Source: Treponema sp. (GTDB lineage: Bacteria; Spirochaetota; Spirochaetia; Treponematales; Treponemataceae). From it: DNA of 64,000 bases. The notes under the pieces were generated by a model that did no database searches, had not been told where the DNA came from, and saw nothing but the letters and a program-made list of their open reading frames with translations. The stretch covers positions 1 to 64,000 of the forward strand of contig JAFXWC010000005.1 in NCBI GenBank assembly GCA_017534445.1, in the 5' to 3' direction. Numbering within the stretch: position 1 is the stretch's first letter; each line of letters starts with the position of its first letter. Shown piece by piece: positions 1 to 8,083 of this stretch. The translations under genes and the position numbers were made by a program.

Positions 1-171
1 GCTTGTGCTTGTGCTTGTGCTTGTACTTCCACTTTCCGAAGTCGTACTTCCACTTTCTGCAACAGGAGTCACGACATCATCATCGGAGCCGCCACCACCT
101 CCGCCGCCGCAGCCTGTGGCAAGCAGGGTTAAAGTGGCAAGGGCCAAAAATGCCAGCCTAAACTTTTTCAT
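1..171 (-). CDS. FGE-fold lipoprotein, N-terminal part only (runs off the left edge)
   Basis: The first 57 codons of a lipoprotein gene read leftwards out of the window. The ATG at 171 follows a strong ribosome site (GGAGGAATAAT), the same arrangement as the next gene at 1305. A hydrophobic signal with lipobox LLATGC at residues 16-21 is followed by a run of glycines, acidic residues and a Ser/Thr-rich linker. The signal and glycine run are almost identical to those of the 355-1305 gene, so the two are tandem paralogues and this one probably also carries a formylglycine-generating-enzyme fold, which lies outside the window. The linker ends in a 6-bp microsatellite (at least four units of AGCACA, coding Ser-Thr) that touches the edge; slippage there would change linker length but not frame. 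Confidence 0.8.
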   Translation of the reverse strand, partial: MKKFRLAFLALATLTLLATGCGGGGGGGSDDDVVTPVAESGSTTSESGSTSTSTSTS

Positions 172-354
172 ATTATTCCTCCGTATTTTTTTACAATAAT
201 GTGACTTTCGTTTTTGTTCCTAATGTCATTGTCTTGCAAAAATTAATAATTCATATCTTACAGATTCCAGGTCAGCGTCCAGTATGACCAGCTCGCTTAC
301 GTTCCGTTCTTTCGCACACACTGGGGTGCTCTTTGCACGGAGCGTAATTTTTTC
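172..354. other. Spacer between the tandem lipoprotein genes
   Basis: This 183-base gap holds no gene. It lies downstream of the 355-1305 gene and upstream of the partial paralogue. It contains the AGATTCC half of the short palindromic repeat family near 260-270 and the ribosome site of the left gene. No clear terminator is visible. Confidence 0.5.
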
Positions 355-1305
355 TTATTCGGACCTAAAGCAAGCAACGCGAAAGCCGAGGTAATAGTAG
401 CGGGAGTGCGGGGTGCGTTTGGCCCGGTAGGCGTAGTCGGACGCATCGGAGCCCCAGCCGCCACCGCGAAAAACGCGGTCAGACCCCGACGCGACACCGG
501 TAGGCGGCGTGCTCGCGCTTATGGAGCTACTCCACCAATCCCAGCACCATTCGTATACGTTCCCAGTCATGTCGTAAAGGCCTTTTCCGTTTGGATTCTT
601 TTTCTTTACCTCGTGAGTCTTGGAGCCGCTGTTACCGTCATACCACGCAACGCTTCCTATGTCATCGTCTCCGCTGTAGGTCGTCTGCCCGCTGTTGGTA
701 AGGTTTCCCCCGCGCGCAAGGTATTCCCACTCCGCTTCCGTGGGCAGGCGGTAGCCGTTCGCGCTAAAGTCGCATGTTATGTTACCGACTTCTTCTAATT
801 CATCTACCTCTCCATTACCATTGTCATCTATCTCATTGATGGTATTCCACGTACTTGTATTCGTATTTCCATCAAGTGCATAGCAGGGGGTCTTGCCTTC
901 TGCAGAGCTCCTTTTGTTGCAGTACATGATGGCATCGTACCAGCTTACCATTTCCACCGGACGGTTTGCCTGTGTCTCCCCGCTTGCAGGGCTTGAAGAG
1001 AAAGAGCTCGGATTGCTTCCCATAACAGACTGGTATTCTGCCTGCGTTACCTCGTGGTCGCATACCAAAAGGCTTGGAATGGTAACAGTGCGTCCTGCAA
1101 TGAACACTTCGGAGCCAGTTATAGCGGTTGTTCCGTCGAATGTTGCGCCGGGAACCGCCATAAAACCCGCAGGTATGCTTGTTGTCGTGCTTCCGCTGCT
1201 GGGGGTTGCGTCATCGTCATCGGAGCCGCCTCCACCGCCGCCGCAGCCTGTGGCAAGCAGGGCCAAGGTGGCAAGGGCTAAAAATGCCATCTTCATCTTT
1301 TTCAT
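355..1305 (-). CDS. FGE-sulfatase / C-type-lectin-fold lipoprotein
   Basis: Exported lipoprotein of 316 residues, anchored through Cys21 (lipobox LLATGC) and followed by a Gly/Asp/Ser/Thr linker. From about residue 45 it has the formylglycine-generating-enzyme domain: CDHEVTQAEY, PVEMVSWYDAIMYCN, RLPTEAEWEYLARGG, YDMTGNVYEWCWDWW and a C-terminal RGGGW...GFRVA block. The paired active-site cysteines of true sulfatase-activating oxidases in the C-terminal block are missing, so enzymatic activity is doubtful; a ligand- or surface-binding role is more likely. The start is set by GGAGGAATTAAT just before the ATG. The last 30 residues resemble the variable region of the diversity-generating retroelement target TvpA of Treponema, but no reverse transcriptase is present here. 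Confidence 0.88.
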   Translation of the reverse strand: MKKMKMAFLALATLALLATGCGGGGGGSDDDDATPSSGSTTTSIPAGFMAVPGATFDGTTAITGSEVFIAGRTVTIPSLLVCDHEVTQAEYQSVMGSNPSSFSSSPASGETQANRPVEMVSWYDAIMYCNKRSSAEGKTPCYALDGNTNTSTWNTINEIDDNGNGEVDELEEVGNITCDFSANGYRLPTEAEWEYLARGGNLTNSGQTTYSGDDDIGSVAWYDGNSGSKTHEVKKKNPNGKGLYDMTGNVYEWCWDWWSSSISASTPPTGVASGSDRVFRGGGWGSDASDYAYRAKRTPHSRYYYLGFRVACFRSE

Positions 1306-1334
1306 ATTAATTCCTCCATAAAAATTTTATATTT

Positions 1335-1401
1335 TACAGATTCCGGGTCGAGCCCGGAATGACGAAGTTCTTACAGATTCCGGGTCGGGGCCCGGAATGA
1401 C
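1335..1401. repeat. Two copies of short palindromic repeat (CCGGGTC / CCCGGAATGAC type)
   Basis: Two adjacent copies of ACAGATTCCGGGTC...CCCGGAATGAC sit just upstream of the lipoprotein gene. Each can fold as a short hairpin (TTCCGGG with CCCGGAA). The same family recurs at 5740, 5982, 6036, 35511, and inside coding sequence at 57261 and 59244. It is a dispersed REP-like family; no function can be read from the sequence. Confidence 0.7.
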
Positions 1402-1500
1402 AGGTTCTTTTTTTGCTTTAAAAACAAAAAACCCGGGCACTTCTGCAAGGGAAATACTCCGGGTGTATTTTAAATTTAAAAATGGACGTACTACGCCATG

Positions 1501-1563
1501 ACGTGAGACGTGAGACGTGAGACGTGAGACGTGAGACGTGAGACGTGAGACGTGAGACGTGAG
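1501..1563. repeat. 7-bp tandem repeat, nine units (ACGTGAG)n
   Basis: Nine exact head-to-tail copies of ACGTGAG fill 63 bases of non-coding DNA. The unit length is not a multiple of three and no supported gene covers it. It is a likely site of slipped-strand copy-number change. It lies between the lipoprotein gene at 355-1305 and the YkgJ-type gene, within a 781-base gap that otherwise contains only repeat-family sequence (1335-1401, about 1721-1780, 1855-2012). Confidence 0.9.
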
Positions 1564-1854
1564 AATTTTGACCCATGCGGCAATTAATGTCAAGTGGGAG
1601 TTGCTTGGGTTTTATTACACTTTTTTCCATAAATTTCTCTTCGATGGTTTTAGTATAAGGGCAGATGGGGGATTGGTCAAGCGTGGGGGAAAAGTTTTGG
1701 ATTTTTACTTTTACAGTTTCTGGGGCGGGGCACGGAATGACGGAGGTCGGTTTTTGCGCGGCCCTTCGACTAGCTCAGGGAACACCTTCGGCTGGCTCAT
1801 GGAGCGGGCGGGTTTGGGACGATAGCGTTTTGTTTTGCGGAGGGATTATTTTTT

Positions 1855-2012
1855 CTTTCTTGCCGACCAGTACAGAGCCATGGAGGGATTTTTCAAGGGA
1901 TAGCATATAAAGGTGCGGCAGGCACTGGAGGGGCGTGCGTGAGCACGTTGCGAACTCGCAGCGTAGCTTCGAGCGAGCAATGGAGGCGGAAGCCGGAACC
2001 CCGAAAGCGCCA
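1855..2012 (+). repeat. Large dispersed structured repeat, copy A
   Basis: Begins with CTTTCTTGCCGACCAGTACA (also at 28962 and 43167) and ends with AATGGAGGCGGAAGCCGGAA followed by CCCCG (also at 62230 and 29118, and on the minus strand near 25850). A stem with a terminal GCAATGGAGG arm precedes the GGCGGAAGCC hairpin. It is preceded at about 1761-1780 by CCCTTCGACTAGCTCAGGG, another short dispersed motif. Intergenic, no coding sense. Confidence 0.65.
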
Positions 2013-2086
2013 CACACAGGGCACGGGGGCTTCTATTACGGAACGTTTGTATTACCCAGAAAGCGCCGCAAGATAGAGATTATGGA

Positions 2087-2551
2087 CTAAGTGGCGACCA
2101 GAAGTTCAAATTCTTCTTTTGTGATGGGGACGTTTTTGTCGTAGGAGGTTTTGGCTTGGTCGATAAAGTCTTTGGGCCAGAGTTGGCCTGAGTTGATTCC
2201 GGGACAGTCTTTGGCCATTTCTTCCCAGGTGGCTTTGTCCTGTACCATCCAAGACCAGAAGGGATAGGTTGAGCATTGGAGGGGGCGGGCTTGGTAGGCA
2301 GAGCAGCCTTGGCTCCACAATATGCAGTCGTAGTTCTTTTTTTCTTTTAGGGCAAGAACGGTGTCTCCGTGGTAGTAGTTTGCCCAGCGGCAGTATTTTT
2401 GGGCAAAGTCGAGGGGATTCATTTTGAAGAAGTCGCAAAGCCTTAAAAGGTCGCTTTTTGACAGGTAGACAAATCCTGGTGAATGGCCGCAGCAGAAGGA
2501 GCAACGCTTGCATGAGAATTTTAGGCCGTTTTTGTAAAAGGGTTCTTCCAT
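2087..2551 (-). CDS. YkgJ-family cysteine-cluster (putative metal-binding) protein
   Basis: A 154-residue cytoplasmic protein with the CxxCxxCC cluster near its N terminus (SCKRCSFCC) and further cysteines in YDCILWSQGCSAYQARPLQC, the signature of the YkgJ / UPF0153 family. The cluster is thought to bind zinc or an iron-sulfur cluster; the biochemical role is not established. Two ATGs are possible. The second, at 2551, is preferred because AAGGA lies nine bases upstream, whereas the first, at 2569, has no ribosome site. The region around both starts is a small tandem duplication (CAAATGGAAG twice). Base usage and lack of neighbours on the same strand suggest a single-gene unit. Confidence 0.8.
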   Translation of the reverse strand: MEEPFYKNGLKFSCKRCSFCCGHSPGFVYLSKSDLLRLCDFFKMNPLDFAQKYCRWANYYHGDTVLALKEKKNYDCILWSQGCSAYQARPLQCSTYPFWSWMVQDKATWEEMAKDCPGINSGQLWPKDFIDQAKTSYDKNVPITKEEFELLVAT

Positions 2552-2847
2552 TTGATTTTGTCCTTCCATTTGATTCTGTTATAGCACGTAAACGAATAAA
2601 TTTCCAGCTTTGACTATTCAGCTTTTGCAGTTGGATTTTGCATTTGGCTTTTGCAGTTGTAACTTAAAGGCAAGCGGAAGTTTTTTTGTTAAAGAGTCCA
2701 CCGGCAAGTATGCGCGGCAAGTAGGGGCTTTTGCAAATATGGACTTTTGGCTTTTATATGGAAATTTTTGCGGTTATGCTGTATTATTTTTATAGGAAAG
2801 CCGATTTTTTTAGCAAAATGCCGATTTTTAAAGAGGAGCGTTTGCCT

Positions 2848-4104
2848 ATGAAAAACTTAAAAATTTCTGCTTTTTTACTGACAAGCTTGCTATTTTTTCT
2901 AACCGGATGCTCAGGTGGTTCTTCTGGCAGTGATTCTGATTCTGCAAGCAACGAGCCAGAGCCTGTAATTGACAGCTCTGAGCCTACAATCGATGGCTCT
3001 GAACATGCAATCGACAGCCCAGAGCCTGTAGAAGAAAATCCTACGTATTACCAGGTTTCTTTTTTCAACAAGGGCGAAATCTACGACAGCCAATCGGTTC
3101 AGGCAGGAATGCAGGCAGAAAGGCCGGCAAATCCAGAGGCAGATGAAGATACCAGGTTTGTGGGTTGGTACGAAACGCCAAACTTTACAAGAAAATTCGT
3201 CTTTAGCAGACCGGTCGAAGCTAATGTAAACTTGTACGCCAGGTATATAAACCGGAACTACATCCAAACAGAGGAATTCCACATTAGCACGCCGATTGCA
3301 GGTTCAAACATCTTTATTAGTGATGAAAACGGCACACGCGAAATAACCATTCCCAACCTGTCTGTCTGTGACCATGAGGTTACCCAGGCAGAATGGTCAA
3401 AGTATATGAAAATATACAAACGAACAAAAACTGGTGACAATTATCCGATACAAAACGTTAACTGGTACGAGTGCATAATCTATTGCAATTTAAGGAGCGA
3501 AGCAGAAGGCTTGATTCCGGCTTATTATATTACAATAGACGGCCAAGATACAACGGATGTTATAGACTGGATGAATGTTACCGGTTCTAACATAGCCATG
3601 GATGCAAACGAAAAGTTCTATTACACATCCAAAAATTCAACTTCTGCCGTATTGGACCAAGTAAAGTGCAACATCACGACAAATGGTTACAGGATTCCAA
3701 CTGAGGCCGAATGGGAATTTATTGCCCGCGGAGGAAGCAGCAATGACGCAACATACGAACCTTTGGCTAACTATGCTTGGTGCAAACCCCATGGTGCAGA
3801 TTTGCATGAGATAAAAACGCTCCAGCCGAACACTTTAGGTATATATGATATTTTAGGAAATGTTTCTGAACTTTGTTATGACAGGCATGGAGTGATTACT
3901 AGCCAAACTGATATTTTTGGAGCTGAAGGTTCTTTATGCGTTCGCAGGGGCGGTTGCTACGTAAACACTCAGTTTGGAACAGATAAAGGAAAAGACGGCA
4001 AAAATTATCCAACAGGCTGCAATGTTGAAGCTAGAGGCCAACCAAAAGCACCTTATGAAAGAAGTGATTACGGTGGACTTAGAGTTATCTGCACAATGGA
4101 CTGA
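2848..4104 (+). CDS. Lipoprotein with InlB-type repeat and FGE-sulfatase domain
   Basis: Secreted lipoprotein of 418 residues: signal peptide with lipobox FLTGC, then an Asp/Ser/Glu-Pro linker built of imperfect SEPxIDS repeats (about residues 30-60), an InlB B-repeat-like (Listeria-Bacteroides type) beta domain with the typical FVGWY...NLYARY ending (about 65-135), and an FGE/C-type-lectin fold (CDHEVTQAEW, YRIPTEAEWEFIARGG, LGIYDILGNVSELCYD, GGLRVICTMD). The ATG at 2848 is chosen because AGGAG lies just upstream and the signal peptide starts there; longer in-frame starts give a meaningless extension. The fold lacks an obvious catalytic cysteine pair in the last block, so it is more likely an adhesin or binding protein than an oxidase. 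Confidence 0.85.
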   Translation: MKNLKISAFLLTSLLFFLTGCSGGSSGSDSDSASNEPEPVIDSSEPTIDGSEHAIDSPEPVEENPTYYQVSFFNKGEIYDSQSVQAGMQAERPANPEADEDTRFVGWYETPNFTRKFVFSRPVEANVNLYARYINRNYIQTEEFHISTPIAGSNIFISDENGTREITIPNLSVCDHEVTQAEWSKYMKIYKRTKTGDNYPIQNVNWYECIIYCNLRSEAEGLIPAYYITIDGQDTTDVIDWMNVTGSNIAMDANEKFYYTSKNSTSAVLDQVKCNITTNGYRIPTEAEWEFIARGGSSNDATYEPLANYAWCKPHGADLHEIKTLQPNTLGIYDILGNVSELCYDRHGVITSQTDIFGAEGSLCVRRGGCYVNTQFGTDKGKDGKNYPTGCNVEARGQPKAPYERSDYGGLRVICTMD

Positions 4105-4163
4105 ACAGTTTTTGTAAGATTAACTGTATTGTGGTAAAGGCAAAAATTTCATAGAATGGGCTC

Positions 4164-5651
4164 ATGACTTATTTTTTTGAAACGTATGGCTGCGAGATGA
4201 ATATTGCGGAGTCTGCTTCTATAGAACAGATTTTGATTTCGCGCGGGTGGAAGAAGGCTTCGAGCACACAAGTCTGCGATATGGCTATTATAAACACATG
4301 TTCGGTTAGGGCTACGGCAGAGACACGGATTTTTGGTCGGCTGGGTTTTTATGCCGGGCTTAAGAAGGTGCGCAACGCTGCTCCGGACGCAAAGACACGT
4401 AGTATGGAAGAGGCTGCCGCTTACGTGGAGAAAAATGGGCCTGTGCCGCTGACCCTTGTTGTTATGGGCTGCATGGCAGAACGGCTTTTGAAGACTTTGC
4501 AGAAGGATTTTCCGGTTGTTGATTATGTTGTGGGAACTTATGCAAAGAATAAATTTGGTGACATAATAAGCGCGGTGGAGGAAGGAAAGTCTCCTGTTCC
4601 GATTGAGGAAGACCCAGTTTACACTTTTGCGCCTGTTTCTTACGAGGAAGGTGCATTCAGTACTTTTGTTCCGATTATGCATGGCTGCAACAATTTTTGT
4701 ACCTACTGCATTGTGCCTTACGTTCGCGGGCGGGAGGTTTCGCGGCCTGTTGACGAGATTCTTGCTGAACTGGACGTGCTTTCTTCTCGTGGTGTGAAGG
4801 AGATTACGCTTTTGGGGCAGAATGTGAATTCTTACCGGGGGGCTTTTAGCAAAGCAGGTGGCTCTTCTGCGGACGGGGCGGCGGTTAGCGTAACAAACAC
4901 TGCATCTGCAAACAACGCAGACACAATAAACTTCCCCCAGCTCTTGCAGACAATCTGCGCCCACATAGAAAAAACAAAGTCCCCAATCCGCTGGATCCGC
5001 TTTGAATCCAGCAACCCCAAGGACTTTTCCGACGAACTAATAGAAACAATAGCCCAGTCTGCCAAACGCGCAGAAGAAAACCCAGAAAGCCCCACAATCT
5101 GCCGCGGCCTCCACATAGCAGTCCAGCACGGCTCATCCAGAATCCTAAAACTAATGAACCGCCGCTACACCAGGGAAGCCTACCTGGAACTGGTCAAAAA
5201 AATCAGGGAAAAAATCCCGGGCATACAGCTTTCCACAGACATAATGCTTGGCTTCCCCGGCGAAAGCGAAGAAGACTTTGAAGAAGCCTACTCCCTCATG
5301 AAAGAAGTCCGCTACGAAAGCGCCTTTATGTACTACTTTAACCCCCGCGAAGGAACTCCGGCTGCAAAAATGGACGGCCAGATTGACCTTGAAACAAAAA
5401 AAGAGCGCCTGCAAAAAATCATAGACCTGCAGCTTAAAATAACGACCGATGTCATGCAGGAACGCGTCGGAAAAACAATCACCGTACTTGCGGACATAAT
5501 CAGCCGCGACGACAAAACTGAGCTTCTTGGCAAAACAGAGCAGAACGAGCGCGTGGCATTCAAAGGCAAGCCCTCGCTAATCGGGCACTTTGTAAAAGTC
5601 CACCTGGATTCGCTAAACGGCAACACCTTCCGTGGCACACTGATTGAATAA
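4164..5651 (+). CDS. miaB: tRNA-2-methylthio-N6-(isopentenyl)adenosine-37 synthase
   Basis: Radical-SAM methylthiotransferase acting on A37 of tRNAs that read UNN codons. The N-terminal domain starts ETYGC (Cys10) and contains INTCSVR and VMGCMAERL for the first iron-sulfur cluster; the radical-SAM motif CNNFCTYC (Cys175, 179, 182) is followed by VPYVRGRE; a TRAM domain closes the protein (KTITVLADI...FKGKP...VKVHL). At 495 residues it is longer than usual because of two insertions, near residues 73-92 and 230-255. Synonymous codon choice changes abruptly near base 4880: codons end mainly in G/T before it and in A/C after it, inside one uninterrupted reading frame. Confidence 0.95.
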   Translation: MTYFFETYGCEMNIAESASIEQILISRGWKKASSTQVCDMAIINTCSVRATAETRIFGRLGFYAGLKKVRNAAPDAKTRSMEEAAAYVEKNGPVPLTLVVMGCMAERLLKTLQKDFPVVDYVVGTYAKNKFGDIISAVEEGKSPVPIEEDPVYTFAPVSYEEGAFSTFVPIMHGCNNFCTYCIVPYVRGREVSRPVDEILAELDVLSSRGVKEITLLGQNVNSYRGAFSKAGGSSADGAAVSVTNTASANNADTINFPQLLQTICAHIEKTKSPIRWIRFESSNPKDFSDELIETIAQSAKRAEENPESPTICRGLHIAVQHGSSRILKLMNRRYTREAYLELVKKIREKIPGIQLSTDIMLGFPGESEEDFEEAYSLMKEVRYESAFMYYFNPREGTPAAKMDGQIDLETKKERLQKIIDLQLKITTDVMQERVGKTITVLADIISRDDKTELLGKTEQNERVAFKGKPSLIGHFVKVHLDSLNGNTFRGTLIE

Positions 5652-6250
5652 GTAGCCAAGGGGGGAAGTCTCCCCCTCGGCTTCAATGGCAAGTCGCTCC
5701 ACAAATGCCAAAAGCGGCAAACACAAGAAGCAAACATCCGTCACCCTGAACTTGATTCAGGGTCTGTCCCAATACAAATACAGCTTCTTAAAACAAGCCG
5801 CTTCCGTCATTTGTTCCGCTTTGTTGCCATTTCCGCCTACCCCCTCTGCGGGCTCAAACGCCGCCCGCAACGCCTGTTCAATTTTTTTCGCTACAATTTG
5901 AATGGCCCTTCGAGAGCCTCAGGGACCGCCCTTCGATGCTGCGATTGCTGCGACCGGATGTGTTAGGGATAGCATCTATCTCGTCATGCTGAGCTTGACT
6001 CAGCATCTGTATAAGTTAAAATGCCAGCTTGTACAAGATTCCCGGGTCAAGCCCGAGAATGACATAATTGCCTAAGTTCGGGAATGACATAATTGCTAAG
6101 TCCGGAATGACGGTTGGCTTTTTACCGAGATGACGGCTGTTCTGCGGCCATTAGCAAATAAAGCCTAGCCCCGATTGTAGGTGGCCGAAGGCGACCGGCA
6201 CGGAGTGACGGGCCGCGCGCCGTTAGGCGGGCAAGCACCGGAAAGCGGGT
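5652..6250. repeat. Repeat-filled gap between miaB and folE2
   Basis: No gene seen. In order: a hairpin just after the miaB stop (GGGGGGA with TCTCCCCC, about 5660-5680); a CCCTGAACTTGATTCAGGG element (5740-5768); CCTTCGAGAGCCTCAGGGA (about 5905-5925); GTCATGCTGAGCTTGACTC (5982-6010); AGATTCCCGGGTCAAGCCCG (6036-6063) followed by two partial CGGGAATGACATAATTG units; and a diverged copy of the large structured repeat (6165-6250). This is the densest concentration of both repeat families in the window. Confidence 0.65.
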
Positions 6251-6276
6251 AAAAATTGCCACCCCCGCAGGGGCAG
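6251..6276 (-). terminator. Terminator of the folD-folE2 unit
   Basis: Reading leftwards from folE2, CTGCCCC-TGC-GGGGGTGGCA forms a GC-rich stem directly followed by TTTTT. It lies 33 bases past the folE2 stop. Confidence 0.6.
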
Positions 6277-6308
6277 TAAAAAAAGCAATACGCTCCCAAA
6301 GAAAAAAT

Positions 6309-7091
6309 TTATTCACAGAATTCAGTGCAGGCGTATGCGTTGTGGTTGTGGATGCTTTCAAAGTTTTCGCACTCAACCTTAAAGTAGCTGAAGGGCTTTT
6401 CGCACTTGCCAAAGTTTTTGAGGGCAAGGAAAACTTCGCGCACTACGTCTTCCACAAAACGGGGGTTGTCGTAGGCGTGCTCGGTAACGAATTTTTCGTC
6501 GGGCCGCTTTAGTATGCTGTAGAGTCCGCTGCTGGCACTTTCTTCTATAGATTGTATTACGTCTTCCACCCAGAAAAGGCTTGAATTTTGCAGGGTAACC
6601 GCAACAATTCCCCTCTGGTTGTGGGCACCGCGTTCGCTGATTGCCTTTGAGCAGGGGCAGACCGTTGTAACCGGAACCCTAATCTTTAGGCGGAAGTCGC
6701 TTTTTCCTTCAGAGACGCTTCCTTCGTATGTGCAGGAGTAGCTCATTATGCTTTGGGCCTGGCTTACAGGGGCCGTCTTTGTCATAAAAAATGGGAACTC
6801 CATTGTGCCAAATGAGCGCTCAGCATCCAGGGACTGCCTTATTTCTTCCAGCATGACCAAAAACTGCTTCATGCCAAGGTTTGAGCGGTGCTTGTGGAAG
6901 ATTTCTATAAAGCGGGACATGTGGGTGCCTTTGTATGCGCGGGGCAAATTTACAAAGAGGTTCACTTTTGCAGTGGTCTGCTGAAAGCCGTTTTCCTTGT
7001 CCAAGACCTGTACCGGGTAGCGCAGGTCTTTTACGCCAACCTTTTGCAGTGGAATTTCGCGCGTGTCCGGGGTGTTCTGTATGTCTACCAA
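6309..7091 (-). CDS. folE2: GTP cyclohydrolase IB (FolE2)
   Basis: Converts GTP to 7,8-dihydroneopterin triphosphate, the first step of tetrahydrofolate synthesis, with a metal-dependent enzyme unrelated in sequence to FolE. Diagnostic features are VDIQNTPDTR...VGVKDLRYPV at the start, the cysteine-containing metal-site block TTVCPCSKAIS followed by ERGAHNQRG, and ENFESIHNHNAYA near the end. The start is taken as TTG at 7091, one base after the folD stop, because family members begin directly at the VQNEKDPR-like segment and AGG lies upstream; an in-frame TTG at 7112 inside folD is a less likely alternative. Cotranscribed with folD, so the pair links pterin synthesis to folate-C1 conversion. 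Confidence 0.93.
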   Translation of the reverse strand: MVDIQNTPDTREIPLQKVGVKDLRYPVQVLDKENGFQQTTAKVNLFVNLPRAYKGTHMSRFIEIFHKHRSNLGMKQFLVMLEEIRQSLDAERSFGTMEFPFFMTKTAPVSQAQSIMSYSCTYEGSVSEGKSDFRLKIRVPVTTVCPCSKAISERGAHNQRGIVAVTLQNSSLFWVEDVIQSIEESASSGLYSILKRPDEKFVTEHAYDNPRFVEDVVREVFLALKNFGKCEKPFSYFKVECENFESIHNHNAYACTEFCE

Positions 7092-7092
7092 T

Positions 7093-7977
7093 TTAGGCCT
7101 GCCCAAGAGCAAAGCGTTCTGCGCTTTCCAGTGTGTTGTAGATGAGCATTGCTATGGTCATGGGGCCTACTCCGCCGGGGACAGGTGTTATCATGGAGGC
7201 AACTTCCTTTACGCCGTCAAAGTCCGTGTCGCCTGCAAGACGGAAGCCTGACTTTTTGCTTGCGTCGGGGATGCGGTTTACGCCAACGTCAATAACTACG
7301 GCTCCTGGCTTTACCATGTCGGCTGTTACCGTGTTTACGCGGCCTGTGCAAACGATGAGTATGTCTGCCTGTTTTGTAAAAGAAGCAAGGTCTTTTGTTC
7401 CTGTGTGGCAAATTGTAACCGTGCAGTTGTATTCGCGGCGGGTCAAAAGAACGGCTAGCGGTTTTCCTACTATATTACTGCGGCCAACTACAACGGCATG
7501 GGCACCGTCCGTCTTTACGCCCATTTTTTTAAGCATTACGCATATTCCGTGCGGGGTGCAGGGCAAGAATCCCTTTGAGCCTATGAGCATGTTGCCTACG
7601 CTTACCGGGTGGAAGCCGTCTACGTCCTTTAGCGGGGAGATTGCATCCGTAACCTTCTGCTCGTTTATGTGCTTGGGAAGGGGCAGCTGGACTAGAATTC
7701 CGTGTACGGAAGGGTCATTGTTAAGCTTTTCTATAAGTGCCAAAAGCTCTTCTTCCGTAGTCGTTTCTGGAAGAACCATGCTGCGGTCAGCCATTCCTGC
7801 TTCTGCCAAAGCCTTGCGCTTTCCTGTAACATAGCTTACACTTGCAGGATTGTCGCCCACAAGAATCACCGCCAGGCAGGGAGTAACGCCCTTTTCCTTA
7901 AGGGATGCCACCTTTGCGGCCACGTCGGACTTAACTTCACCGGCTATTTTTTTTCCGTCAATAATCTCTGCGCTCAT
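7093..7977 (-). CDS. folD: Bifunctional methylenetetrahydrofolate dehydrogenase / cyclohydrolase
   Basis: Interconverts 5,10-methylene-THF and 10-formyl-THF, supplying C1 units for purines and formyl-methionine. The 294-residue size is typical. Visible motifs: [14 protein letters not shown] with the catalytic lysine, [16 protein letters not shown], the NADP-binding [12 protein letters not shown], and the C-terminal [14 protein letters not shown]. The ATG at 7977 is chosen because the protein then begins [10 protein letters not shown] as in the family; upstream in-frame codons give an unrelated 42-residue extension. The gene precedes folE2 with a one-base gap. Its presumed promoter overlaps that of the divergent gene at 8084. 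Confidence 0.95.
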   Translation of the reverse strand: MSAEIIDGKKIAGEVKSDVAAKVASLKEKGVTPCLAVILVGDNPASVSYVTGKRKALAEAGMADRSMVLPETTTEEELLALIEKLNNDPSVHGILVQLPLPKHINEQKVTDAISPLKDVDGFHPVSVGNMLIGSKGFLPCTPHGICVMLKKMGVKTDGAHAVVVGRSNIVGKPLAVLLTRREYNCTVTICHTGTKDLASFTKQADILIVCTGRVNTVTADMVKPGAVVIDVGVNRIPDASKKSGFRLAGDTDFDGVKEVASMITPVPGGVGPMTIAMLIYNTLESAERFALGQA

Positions 7978-8017
7978 GTAACCTTGTTCCTCATCATTTT
8001 TTTTATAAGTGTTGAAT

Positions 8018-8046
8018 TTGAAAGACAAATTCGCTATTATTATACA
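8018..8046 (+). promoter_or_regulatory. Sigma-70-type promoter of the outer-membrane-like gene
   Basis: TTGAAA (8018-8023), 17-base spacer, TATACA (8041-8046), about 31 bases before the ribosome site GAGGA of the gene at 8084. On the opposite strand TATAAT (8039-8044), a possible -10 for folD, overlaps the same -10 by four bases, so the divergent promoters may compete. Confidence 0.6.
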
Positions 8047-8083
8047 TATTTTTTTTAAAATTACTAGAAGATTTTGAGGATTT

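Noticed and set aside
355-1305. Active sulfatase-modifying enzyme
   Set aside because: The catalytic cysteine pair expected near the C terminus is not present.
1501-1563. Tandem repeats as a CRISPR array
   Set aside because: The units are seven bases and directly adjacent, without spacers, and no cas genes are present.
4860-4900. Replication origin or terminus as the cause of the miaB composition switch
   Set aside because: Genes on both sides and on both strands do not show a matching sign change; the shift is confined to this gene.
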